From Phymatolithon calcareum (Eukaryota; Rhodophyta; Florideophyceae; Hapalidiales), in the NCBI GenBank assembly GCA_977006965.1, contig OZ345380.1, positions 62,001-126,000 of the forward strand: DNA of 64,000 nucleotides. The letters run 5' to 3'. This document shows, in pieces, positions 11,297-22,200 of the stretch. The translations under genes were made by a program, and so were the position numbers. Below the pieces are notes generated by a model. That model was not told where the DNA came from. It saw only the letters and a list, made by a program, of their open reading frames with translations, and searched no databases. The first letter of the stretch is position 1. Every line of letters begins with the position of its first letter.

Positions 11297-12323
11297 CATT
11301 GCATGAGGAGAATGTAACTTGTAAGGACATGCTGAGTGCCGACATCGGCCTTCTACGTATTTTGACTTGGAAACCAGTGGTACGCTACCACAGCATGTCT
11401 CGGTCGACACAAACTGTTGCTCAGGCTATTAGGAAAAGCTTGGAACTCTGGCAGGCTTCTCCCAGTTGCTCTCCATTCATCTTTCTTGCCTGCTATGTTC
11501 AGCGCAATAAATAACTTCCTTTTGAGCCCCAATGGAGCAAATGTATTGCGGGTACACTATTAACCGCATAGTTCGACAATTCTTTGTAGTACTTGCGACG
11601 ATTTTTAAGTACGGCCGGATGTGGACGTGTTTTTCTGGGATTCTGTACTTCGAGAAATTGGTGTCAGCGCTAGTCCACCTTGCAGCGATATTTTCAGTTC
11701 GTTTCTTGTGTGCTGCGAACCTCTGCCCCTCCGCACACTTGTGCGGAATTGGGTAGAGATGTCCAATGACAATGGAATAGAACACGTTCTATTTGCATGT
11801 CGCTTCGTCTAACAAAATCTGTGAAACTGACATGCTAATTTGAGACTATTGACCAAATGTTCCTGATAAAGGTTTTACAAACTGTAACTGGACAAGTTTT
11901 ATCGCCACGTTGGTTTTTTGTAAATTCTCTCGATGACTATTCAGCTGCCAAAGCCTAGAACCCTATCGCGCGCTGAAAAAGATAGCTACATTCATCGAAT
12001 GATCAATGTCCAATCTTTTTTCTTTCGGCGTAATGTACCGAGAAAAAGCCGTGCTATCCTGGGATCAGGAGAGCGCTGGAGACGTCGACCGTGTTTTGAA
12101 AGACCACCCGTTTGATTCCTCATTTTCTCGATACTCGAAAAGGGTCCGATCGGACTGACATCGGTCCACAAGATATGCTGGGCTAACAAATCATATTGTG
12201 TCGTGTACAACACCAAATGGAACCGCTCTGCGGATTTGTTTCGCCTGCCCGCGCAAATGTCCGCCGGTAGTACAACTTGATACCGGCGGAAACACTTGGT
12301 TCTCTTTACGCGCGAAGTCGACC
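11297..12323. other. Intergenic; weak reverse-transcriptase tail resemblance
   Basis: The plus frame ending near 11812 reads NGIEHVLFACRFV, which recalls the His/Cys end of LINE proteins. It lacks the paired cysteines before it and is too short to assign. The last 100 bases are the MED18 leader. Confidence 0.25.
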
Positions 12324-12956
12324 ATGGCACCATCCTCAGCTTCCACGACTCGACGAGAGAATGTCGTGGTGAACGAAACAATAATCCGCGGAACAATTCG
12401 CGGGGAAGATCTCCAGCGCTTGTACTTCCTCATCCGCGCCCTCTGTCCGGAGTTCGGCAACGAGGGCAAGTTTCACGATCACGACCGAGTGTACACACCA
12501 TCTCCAGAGACTCGCGCCCCGAAAAACTCAATTCGTCTTCGCAAGCGCATCCTGGGGAACGTATCTCGTCAGCATCATCCGGATCTGGATTATGTGCTGC
12601 TCACGTATGGACTGCCCGACCGGCGCGTGCCGGCACCATGCGAGCGTCGCCCGGTATCCTCCGTCGCCGTGGGCCGCGAGGCACCTGATTTTCTCACCGC
12701 GCTTGGTTGTGCCCTGAAGTATGAATTCGTGCGGTCCGGTGTTCGTTTCCGTGCGCGTGCGGGGTTCACCATTGATGTGTACGCCGTGAAGAAGTTGCAG
12801 CAACCTGGAAATCCAAACTCGGCCGTGGAGATGCATGATAAGGACAAGCACTTTGTCGTGGACGTTTTGTCGGATGGAGGAGTGCCGCCTGAACAGCTTA
12901 TGGCATTCATGCAGCATCTAGAGCCAATTGTTGTAGTTCCTACCGGTCGCCGCTAA
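12324..12956 (+). CDS. MED18: Mediator complex subunit 18
   Basis: A 210-residue protein, matching the roughly 208 residues of animal MED18. It belongs to the Mediator head module, which links transcription factors to RNA polymerase II in the nucleus. Family features visible in order: an N-terminal strand and helix (ETIIRGTIRGEDLQRLYFLI, 18-37); FHDHDRVYTP (50-59) where the family has its DHE-type block; an Arg-rich strand RLRKRIL (71-77); LLTYGLPD (92-99) matching the LRYLG block; DFLTALGCALKYEFVRSGVR (122-141), the most diagnostic block; and a C-terminal helix before LEPIVVV (199-205). The frame is open 42 codons further upstream, but ATG 12324 has a good context (gaccATGg) and gives the family length. 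Single exon, and no repeats overlap it. Confidence 0.88.
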   Translation: MAPSSASTTRRENVVVNETIIRGTIRGEDLQRLYFLIRALCPEFGNEGKFHDHDRVYTPSPETRAPKNSIRLRKRILGNVSRQHHPDLDYVLLTYGLPDRRVPAPCERRPVSSVAVGREAPDFLTALGCALKYEFVRSGVRFRARAGFTIDVYAVKKLQQPGNPNSAVEMHDKDKHFVVDVLSDGGVPPEQLMAFMQHLEPIVVVPTGRR

Positions 12957-13509
12957 GTTGCCATGTGGCGACTACCTTCGCGACCGCTTTCCTTCTCCGT
13001 ACGCCGCAAGCACTCGTGTGTACATGTTGGGTGTACGGTCACGTGTTGGTGAACTCGGTATTGGTTCCAAACTGCAACGTTTTTGGAGTTGTGCGACAGT
13101 TGCCTTCAATGACACAGGCAACTGTAGTTATGTGAAGTAAGCTGTTTCGAAGGCTGTTTGCTCTGTATTTTGAGTCTCTGACTCCTGTTCCGGCCTTCAC
13201 TGTGGTTCTCTGGTTATTTGCGCATCTTGGTATTGCGCCGCAACGTTTCCATTTCTGATATCTTTCGCCCGGGATGCGGGGAACATACGAGCTGGTATTC
13301 CAGCATGTGGCGGCAGGATAGCTTACTCCTGCTACGCAGTTCGCATATGTTCGCACTGGCCGTCGTGCGCAGACCGCAACTCGGAGTTAAAGTCAAGAAG
13401 GTCACTCCAGCTCCCTGGGTGCTTTGCGTTAGCATTTCTCGACGTACTTATCATGCTCAATATCCCTGGTGTTGGCGGTTCTATGGTCTGCCATATCTCA
13501 ATATTTGTG
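12957..13509. other. No recognised gene
   Basis: Downstream of MED18. Short overlapping frames on both strands show no family motif. Sequence shared with the other tandem units begins at about 13510. Confidence 0.35.
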
Positions 13510-13941
13510 ACGGGCAATCGGAGGAATTGCCAGCTACGCCGATGCCCAGATTTGTCCCAGGGAATACACAGAAAGGAAGTAATCTTTTATCAGAGCAAGT
13601 GCACATTCTTTAGGGCTGTTGTAGTAAATATTCTTGGTATCATTCCGTTTCCCCCTTACATACTCGTGCTCGGAAAACTCGCGTCAATAATTTCTTGAGG
13701 CATATTTGCCGCATCGCAGTGTGTTGGTCAACTTTGTAGTGCATTTTGTCTACAGCGAGTTCTGGGTTCCAAAAAGCCAACCGACGTTGTCCTATGTACG
13801 AACTTTCATTGAAGAACCTTTTCCACGATCCCAGTTTCCCAATTCCACGGTTTCGCCGCGAGATGAGAGTGAAAATTGAATTCTTTGTTCAGTTTGAAAA
13901 TATGAGACAAATGGCCGCCAACAATCCATGCATTATGTCAC

Positions 13942-15141
13942 TCACGGAATTCCTCTCTCTCCCCCTATGCATCCCGCATACCCTTGCGGTTCACTGTCCG
14001 CACCTTCTCTAAATCGTGCAATGCAAAGCGCGCGGCGTCGGACACGCTTCTGATGAACACGAACAGACTCACGCAATTGCGTCGTCGCGGGCACAGTGTT
14101 CCAACGACCCACGAGCACAGAATCAATCTCGTCCAGAAGTGCGGCATGCGAGGTGGAAAACTTACGAGCAAATATCGCACCGCTGCTCATCAGACCATGA
14201 TGTAGCTCGGGACCCTGCGGCCCATCAAGAAACGCAGGACGGGCAAAGGCAGCGGTAGCATTGCTCCACACTATGTGACGGAGAGCGTCCCATGCGACTG
14301 GAAATCGGGGACTGGATAGTGCGAGCAAGGTAGGAAAATAATGCTCGTCGGATGCACGCGAATTTGCGAGAATCGCGAGAAGGCGACGTGCGTCCGCGGA
14401 GTCAACAGAGTGGGCCGCAAATTCGGCAGAGAGAATTACCCAGCCCTCGGCTTTCTTGAGAGGCAGGGCCTCGGGATGGGCGACCGGGTGCGGTACATTG
14501 ACATTCACGAGATCGCCGCCAATACCCCATAGCGCCGGATCTATGTGCAGGGTGGCAAAACGGCGCTCGAAGAACCAGCTCTCCGGACGTGTGGATTTTT
14601 GTGGCTGAAAGAAATTCAATCCCTTCAAGGCTGTCTCTGAAAGAAGTACGCGTAGCGACGATGCGGATACAAGGGGGTAGTCAGACGCGGAAATGTTGAT
14701 GAAGAACGACCACGGAACTCGTGAGCGTTCAGCAAGAAGTACGGAGATCGCGTCCAAGGTGGCTAAGAGCATTGATACGCCGGCGTATGCGACCGGATGT
14801 GACGGGACGATGCGAATGTTGTGCGGGTACTTGGCGAGAAGTGTTTTCGCAAGTGAATCGCGATGCGCAGGTGGAATTTTCGCGTCAAGATGAACGGCGT
14901 ACACATTGCAAGAATGCCAAACCGCATCGAGCAAGCGTGGTATCTGCGACACGGAGGTCACTGATGCCTGAATGGAAAGCGCGAGACGGACATGTCGCCC
15001 ACATCGCGAGTATCGGAGAGCAGATACTGCGATCAGCGTCAGGTACAATGCGGAAAGAAGTAATACCGCCGCTCCAAGCCTGCGGCGACGGGCACGAACG
15101 CGCGCCAAGGGTCGCCACCGCATTCCCGTGCGCGGCGCCAT
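13942..15141 (-). CDS. GT14 (core-2/I-branching-like) glycosyltransferase, copy 1
   Basis: 399 residues, single exon. It has a type II membrane layout: short basic N-terminus, signal anchor at about 23-41 (LGAAVLLLSALYLTLIAVSA), then a lumenal catalytic domain. GT14 hallmarks in order are VHLDAK, SFFINISASDYPLVSA (the family's LSGxDYPL block), FFERRF, EGWVILSAEFA, SDEHYFPTLLALSS (the DExYFxT block) and SSGAIFARKFS near the end. The family transfers GlcNAc, xylose or glucuronic acid in the Golgi; the donor here is unknown. The start context is ggcATGgcg. It differs from copy 2 (34828-36027) at about a dozen residues, including W instead of R in the EGW motif and an altered tail. Probably functional. 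Confidence 0.85.
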   Translation of the reverse strand: MAPRTGMRWRPLARVRARRRRLGAAVLLLSALYLTLIAVSALRYSRCGRHVRLALSIQASVTSVSQIPRLLDAVWHSCNVYAVHLDAKIPPAHRDSLAKTLLAKYPHNIRIVPSHPVAYAGVSMLLATLDAISVLLAERSRVPWSFFINISASDYPLVSASSLRVLLSETALKGLNFFQPQKSTRPESWFFERRFATLHIDPALWGIGGDLVNVNVPHPVAHPEALPLKKAEGWVILSAEFAAHSVDSADARRLLAILANSRASDEHYFPTLLALSSPRFPVAWDALRHIVWSNATAAFARPAFLDGPQGPELHHGLMSSGAIFARKFSTSHAALLDEIDSVLVGRWNTVPATTQLRESVRVHQKRVRRRALCIARFREGADSEPQGYAGCIGGERGIP

Positions 15142-17229
15142 GCCTGAGAAACATCAGCTCTCGCAGCGTGAGCACAGTGCGCATGTGCACAGAAGATGTG
15201 ACCATTGGACCGGGCCCAGCGAGAGGCAGGCCGTAAAGGTGATATGTGAGTGGATGTACGCTTGCCAGGTTGCTGAGGATTCGATATAGCTGTTGTGATT
15301 GATATCCATCTCAATATCTCGCAGCATGAGCCGAATAGCCGGGACGATAGGAGATAAGGGGACGTGGAGCTACTTCCGCCGTTGAGAAGCACTCGGAATA
15401 GCAGCCGAGGAATGCGGCTTTTATCGAGCGCGCATCACCGTCATGGTGACAATTACGGTCACGTGGCGCTGCGGGAATGGCAGATCGTTTATCAGCTTGC
15501 CGAAAACGCTCGCGCCACGAGCAGGTATAGGACGCAAACCATGGTTTGAGGCGGATAAGAAGGATAGGGAGATGGGACCAGTGAGGAGTACGGCGAGCGA
15601 GTAAAATGCATGTAAAGCATTTCTACGAGATGAGAAAGAGTTGTTTCGATCTGGGTTCCGGCATTGATCGCCTCCGTTTTCCAGCGCATACTCGTACGTT
15701 GAAAACCACGATCGAACAGATTGGTCTTTTGAGCCTCGTGGAAAGGAAAGCAAACAAGCAGGCAAGCAAAGGCAGATATGGAATGGATAGGAACGTTGAC
15801 GGATGCATGTGAATGAGATCTGGGGCTGGTGGGCGTCTTCAAAAATATACATCAATGATTAGGTGTATCGCACGGGTGAGGCCGAGTGCACATCTCCACA
15901 AAGATAGGAGTGGTAGTCATGGCGCGCCGGTGCATGATTTATCGGCAGCGGTAGCGGTTCCTGTCGAACTGGAAGAGAATTGTGGACAGCAAGCAACGAA
16001 ACGGGAAAGGAACCAGCCGTTCATGGCGGGGATTGCTGGAGCACCGCTTGCCTTCGGTATCGCCGCGCACAGCCCGCTGCCGTTCGTCTGCAGTGATGCT
16101 GGGTCGGTCAGAATGCGATTGTGCAACGGCTCGCATGAGCTGTCCGCGTCATCTGCGACTATGGCGGATGCCGAATGCGTCGCTCATGAAGCACAGGCTC
16201 GACAAAATATGAAAGGTAGGATTAGTGCAACTTCAAATGGAACCGATGTTAACACTCATCCAATAGCGAGATTATGCGAAAGTTCCTCAGTCTTTTTCCT
16301 CGAAATCTGTGCATCATCTGTACATTTCACAGAGCATTAGTGCATGTAGTTTGGAGCTGGTGCGCATGCGCTGCCCAAGGCAACAGGAAATACAAAACTG
16401 TAAGTTTGAGGGTCTTGGAGGCAGCTTCTGGAAGACTCCATCTGCACTGGATCAGCGCATACTGCCCGTGGCTTCTTGTAGGAATGATGTCGAGTTATGC
16501 ATGCGTTACACTGTACTTCAGGCCCCGGTTTGATGGCGCTCCGTGTCTCGGTGGGAATGAATTCTATCGATGGTCCGCTTCGCAGGTAGAGTACCTACAT
16601 TGGGTTGGCGGTGAAGGTGAAGTTGTGGACTCACTTTGCCTGGGCAAGCTTGAAAACAGTACGGCAATGTTTTTGATTCCTCACCGTTCCGCTTGAGTGA
16701 CACAAAGTCCAAGGACAGTATTCCACGAATGGCCGTAGTTGCATACCGACGATGGTCCGCACTTCAAGGTGTTGGAAAGTACTATCACACGCACTCTCAC
16801 AACCCAATAGTGAGAACATCAGCGATCCTCACGGGCACACTTTCTCCAATAAAAGAACTCGTACAGACAATTACACTGGTAGGGGTGCTCTCTAGTGTAT
16901 TTTATCGACAAAGATAACGGCGCAACTACAACCGCGGTCGTTTCAATATTCCATTATTCCAACATTTCCACTGCATGTGGGTTAAGATGTTCCCCAACAA
17001 ATAAGTTATTGTGATTTCCACATCCTGAAGATCTGATATTTTGAATGCAGGCATCTTATTCAATCGATATTATTGACAAGTATAGGTTATCGCCTTAAAC
17101 TTAAGGGACCGGCCATGAAAAGGAACCACGAGGAACGTCAAAAGGGAGGGACCGAAATCACGCCCGTGGGACTACCGAGTGGTTTCTAATCATGACCGGT
17201 CCCGAAAGTTGAGGGCGATAACCTGCTTA

Positions 17230-17778
17230 TCAGCCCTGTCTTGAGGTTCGTACAGGGAGCAGACTTCCCCTTCTCGCTTCGGATATGTCTCCACCTTCGT
17301 CTTCTTCAGACTTGCCTTCTTGCTCTCTTTCCCGTTCCCGTTTTCTCTTCTCACTAAGGACTCTTTGTATCCATTCGGAATTATCGCTGATGGGGATGTC
17401 CGCATTGTTGTCGCTACTCCCACTCACACCCCATAAAAGCGACTTCAGTGCAATTGCGACCTCGACGAACGCCAAAACAATCACGACGTCTGCCAGCTCC
17501 TTCATCGCGTTGAAAGTCTCTTCGTCCATTTTGTCCCACATCTGTGCAACAGCAGCAAGTACAGACGCCAGCAACGGGAGAGTTGAACCGTGCTCCATCA
17601 CAGTAAGAAATGAACGAAGAGAACCAGCACTTTCATTTTCCTTGTAGATTGTAGCCTTGTCATCACCAACTATAGCATTCCCGACATGGAGCGGTGCTAT
17701 TTTTAGCTGAAACTTCAGAGCCTCTTTGTCGCTGTTTTGCCCGTCATCTTGATTAATGCCGTGTCGTAGTTGTTCCAG
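17230..17778 (-). pseudogene. Family Z membrane protein 1, C-terminal part
   Basis: This frame is open from the transposon junction at 17778 to a stop at 17230. It reads LEQLRHGINQDD, a conserved block (IAPLHVGNAIVGDDKA), two hydrophobic segments (around LPLLASVLAAVAQ and DVVIVLAFVEVAIALKSLLWG) and a charged tail rich in Glu, Arg and Lys. The N-terminal part is at 29495-30368; the codon CTG GAA CA(A) is split by the 11.7 kb insertion, and the frame is continuous if it is removed. I do not recognise the family. Confidence 0.75.
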
Positions 17779-17905
17779 CAGAGCATTGGAATTATTTATT
17801 TATTTTTATTCTTTTCTAGCGCAGTGTCGAGAATAAATATCAAGACTGTTGAGCGCAGAAGGAATAAATTATTGTATTTAAGTTCAGTGAGGAATAAATA
17901 ACTGG

Positions 17906-18115
17906 TTATTCCCAATTATTGGATCCATCTAGCTGCTTTAAGTCGCTTGGATGCTCGGATTGAACGTGACTCACAAAATTGGTGTAGCCCCGTCCAGAAT
18001 CTTTCCGTCGCGTTCCACATTTGCAAGTCCACACAGCGGAGTTGGGATCCGACTGTGTGAAAAACTCATCGCGAACATGCTTACCGAAAACTCGCGGCAT
18101 CTTGGGTGCTACCAA
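17906..18115 (-). CDS. BED-type zinc finger fragment of a hAT transposase
   Basis: 69 residues starting at an ATG. The pattern TCKCG (two Cys) ... FVSHVQSEHP (two His) fits a BED finger, the DNA-binding N-terminus of hAT transposases. The catalytic RNase H-like domain and C-terminal dimerisation region are absent; the frame stops about 130 bases from the element's left end. It is probably a remnant, though a short finger-only protein could bind element ends. Confidence 0.55.
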   Translation of the reverse strand: MVAPKMPRVFGKHVRDEFFTQSDPNSAVWTCKCGTRRKDSGRGYTNFVSHVQSEHPSDLKQLDGSNNWE

Positions 18116-18235
18116 ACGGTGCTCGCCTGGTACGCAGTTCCCGTTGTACTGTGTTGATTGCCATGGTTTTCATAATCCTAAATGAGGAGTCCGCAGCCGA
18201 CACGTCATGTGCTATCGATGACAAACATGACACTT

Positions 18236-18309
18236 TACTGTTCAAGAATACCATTGGGCCCAAATAAACAATATAATCGTCGGGCCAAAATGCTGTCATT
18301 CTCCCCCAG
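18236..18309. repeat. Decayed MITE-like palindrome related to the CACTA ends
   Basis: The segment ends CTCCCCCAG and contains TTGGGCCC, an AT-rich loop, then CGGGCCAAAATG. This is the same design as the clean 80-bp MITE at 53237-53316. Its outer left arm has diverged. It lies 60 bases from the left end of the large CACTA element. Confidence 0.5.
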
Positions 18310-19256
18310 AAACGTAGACTTAGTCGAGCGTTCTCGAGTAAATAATGCTTTCAAATAAATAAAATAATTCACTGGGGGAGCGAAATTTTTGCTGAACCCG
18401 AATTCTCGGATTCCTTGATTCGAAAAATCGAATTCCAATAGAAATGATTTGTCACTGGAACTCAGCGGTAGAGTAATTTGCATCGCGCAGATCTGTTTCG
18501 CTGCATCGTTGGAATTCATAGGCTCAAATAGTGCACAGTGCCGTGAATCTTATCCTTGTAGATTATTGGACGCTCTAAAAATCTGATTCTACGACCACGG
18601 GAATTCGAACCAAAGCGTCGCCCGAACGTGAGGTAAGGGTTCCGGCTAGCCAGTAGTGTACGTGTATGACGTGTATAGTAGCCTACCCTTAACGCTCTGA
18701 CTTGCCACCCACGGCTGGCGCTCGCGGAATACAGATCACGTTACTTTTGCACGCGCGGGAAGGTAAATTCCCGCGTTAAATGGACCGGGACAGGCGTCTG
18801 ACAGCAGAAGAGCGTACTTCGCAGAGCGGAAACTCACTGGGCGTGTGCGGAATTTGACCTGGACCGGTATGTAAGCACAACACGCAACACCTACGTGGGG
18901 AATGTCGTGCACCCTCGTTCAACCGACTGCGAGAACCTGGGCTGCACTTTTCCCAGTGCGACGAATAGGGTGGGAGATTGTTGTCGGCGTGCCTAAAGCA
19001 AGTACCCAGCGTGGACGAATCTCGAAGATTTCTTCAATGCTGGCTTAGGGAATATTGAAAAGCACGGGTAGCATATAAGGAGAATATATTTATTATCCTG
19101 TACGCGGCGGGTATCCATCAGATTTAGTCAATAGAAAAAACGGAGTACCAGCCCTCGGATTGCAAAATCGAGCGTGTTCAAAGCAGGGTCTTGTTGAAGA
19201 CGGCTTGCATTCTGTGGAACAGATTGGAATAAGTGCTGCGCGACGGATTGTAGCGT

Positions 19257-22200
19257 CTAGAGTGAGAAAAGAAGTCCTTCTGCCGAAAGTAAAACTCTTC
19301 TACGAAATCCTACTCCCTCGTCCAATTCCACATGCGCAATAGGCAAACATGGTTGTACTGCAGCCCAGCACTCAGTATTGGGAGAATCGACTACCCTTTT
19401 GAACAGGGCTACAATTCCCCAACATAGGGTACCAATATCTCCCGTATTTGCACGTTCAGGAAGTAAGTCACTCCGCTGAGCTACAACCGGATAATGAGAG
19501 GACATGTTTTTAGAATGGCGACATTCAACTTGGAGAACGTGTCCTATTTTGAAACTCATGTCCGTGACCCCATTTCCATAAATTGACCGGACGGAGTCTC
19601 CGAACAGTATTGATGGATCCCATCCAAGTAGCTTAGACATATTGGCAAATTCATCGAAAACTTGAGAGCGGTGAGACGTGGACACAACAGTTGGAGTATG
19701 AAATAGCTCCAAATTTGTTTCAAGACTCCACCAAAGGGACTCGGTCATGGTAGCTCTTGGGGAAAGCACAGATTTTGATTGTGTGGCAAGTAGAACCGGG
19801 ACGCAACATGCAGGCCCCAATGCACGTTGCACCATAATAGTGTGTCTCAATGAAAGTCGGCCATCGAGCTGATTGATGGCCTCTCGTCCGGCCAGGAGGC
19901 GAAAGCAGCCTCGAACGTGGTCCACGTCAGCTTTCAGAGCCGCTATTGCTTGCATTGATAGGCGCGCTTGCCAATCCCCAAACCTTGAGCTGAGCACGGA
20001 CTGGAGTTGTACATCCTTGTTATTTGAACGCCTTATGGCCCGCTTGAGAGTTTGATGTGTTTTTTCCAGCACAAGCTCTCCAACTCTAGATATCATTCCA
20101 ACCATTGGTAAAGTTGTGAACACAAGTTCGCGCAGACGATGTACAGTAGGTTTGTCGATTGTCTTGATCACTAAAACATGATCACGATACTCTTTTGCAA
20201 GTTGCGCTTTACGGGGTCGGCCTGTTCTGGTACTTTCAAGGGCTTGAATGTCCGAATCGGACATAGCACACAACAGCTGGACACGACTTATATGGAGGTT
20301 GGTCTCGTTCTGGATGTTTGCCAAAACCGATGAATTTTCTTCTGGTACTGTCGTTGACCACAGTGGATTCCACAAGTGAGCAATCAAATCTGAGCACGAG
20401 CGCATCACATCAATAGAGTATTGGCATATCGGGCTGATTTTTGAGCGCAGAGTGCTAAGAGTGCGACATGCAAGTACAAATCCAGTGTGTGCTACCAACG
20501 AAAGAGCATAAAGCTCGGTCATTGACATTGAGAACAAGGCCTTTTTGTCGACATCAAAAAGCCTGTTCTGAACCGGGAGATAGCACTCAGAAAGTAATCC
20601 GATCATGCATTGCTCTACCACCACGCGGTGCTGTTTAGATGGAAGTAGCCGAAAGGCTGTATTAACGCAATCCCTGAAATGACCCGTCAGTAAATGGTCC
20701 GGAGCAACAAGGCAAGCTCTGTACGGATCCAATTCAAAGCACAAAACGGGCACACCATCTCTCGTAGTAGGTATCGAACCTCGAGTAGCGAAAAAGGCGG
20801 AGCGGAGATTATGGAGAGGGAGCTTGTCCATTGCCCGTGTAGGAGACATCCCAAGAAGCCGGCACGTTTCTTCTTTTGCGCCACTGTCACGAACGCCGCA
20901 ATGTTGATAAAACCCCCTGCCTGTCGATGACGAAGACGCACTAAATCCTTTTCGCGTATATCGACTACCCAGCATTGTTTCGGACTTTCGCACAAAGCGA
21001 CACAAGTGGCAGCAAGCGCTCGCTGTGTGACCCAGAACATCCAGACATGCGTTAATGGCCGGGGTGTCGCCAATAAACCCAACGAGGTCCAGGAAAATAC
21101 GGACGCGGTTGCCGTACCCGTCAACGTCCACAAACCCCTCTACCATGCCGCGCACAATGTCATCTTGGATTCGTTGAAAAATCACATCACTTTTTACGCC
21201 AGGTGGCGTCAGACTCAGTATCCGCACTGCCGACGCTGAAGATCTGGCGTGCGGAGGAAGGTTTAGGCAGACGAGATACACCCCTTCTCCGCTGGCTGAT
21301 TTACCAACGGAGATCTCAAACCCGTCCCAAAATAGAAGGAACCTATATATAAAGTACTCTTCGCCGGAGTCGAGAGTACCATGGCTACTCACAGGATCAA
21401 ATCGGTCTGGACCCCGGCTTCCTGAGTGCCTTGATATGAGTTTTACTCTGCGGACATCTCTGTAAAGCTTTGATTCAGATTGACCAAGAGGAGTAAACCC
21501 GGAAAGAGGATTACCGGGATCAGTAGTACATTGGACCGTTTCTGCTCCCCGGAGCCAGAAAACGTGCCGCCCGCGCTCCTCCTGCTCCGTCCAGAACCTG
21601 CAGACGATGAGGATCCGTGATGTGGAATCTGTTAAAGGAGAGGTAGGTCGAATGAGAGACACCAGATCCCCAGGCTTTAGAAGGGGTTTGGGCCATCCAA
21701 CCCAACATTGTTCCATTTCTCGACGATACTCCTGTTGTGCTTTCTTTCGAAGCTCTAAAGCCTCGCGCATTTGGGGAGAAACTCTTTTCTTACGTCGTAC
21801 GGAGCCTAGATCGTCGGAGGGATCTGCTTCTTCGTCATCAGTTCCATATTGTTCCACAGGTAATTCCGGGATGTAGACGTTGACTGCATCAGAGGGAGAA
21901 GTGTACGACGAGTGCTGCATTTTTAGAATTATATTTTCGTCGCGGGGAGAGATATTCGATGGAAGCGTGCTGAAAAAATTTGCATCATCACGGCGGCTTT
22001 CATGGTGCGTGGTCCATATGTGAACAATCTCACCCTTTATCGTGTTCGAGTTGTGCTCTGTACCATCAGGTATGAAATGTTCTTCTAGATCTCCGTGAAA
22101 TTCACACGAGCCCATGACATCAATTGACACAATATCCCCAGCCTCTGCGAACCAATGGGGTGAGGATTCATCATCATTGACATCCACTGTCAAAAACTCT

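Larger units (their letters stand above)
13510..17778. repeat. Tandem unit, copy A (GT14 gene, flank, start of Z1)
   Basis: From the block reading GGGCAATCGG onward this segment aligns base for base with 34411-38301 (copy B). With insertions, it also aligns with copy C (40611-41351 in inverted form, then 49242-52565). It holds the GT14 gene, about 2 kb of flank and the C-terminal part of Z1. The flank 15142-17229 has short frames preserved between copies only because the DNA is duplicated. One frame (15813-16340) includes a hydrophobic stretch that reads better in copy C near 51177-51420 and may be an old gene remnant. Confidence 0.85.

Noticed and set aside
12198-12323. 42 extra N-terminal residues on MED18
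   Set aside because: They have no counterpart in the family; ATG 12324 gives the usual length and has a good start context.
15421-16340. Frames preserved between units in the GT14 flank (144, 116 and 175 codons)
   Set aside because: They are kept because the DNA is a recent duplication; in the more diverged third copy they shift or break, and opposite-strand frames overlap them.
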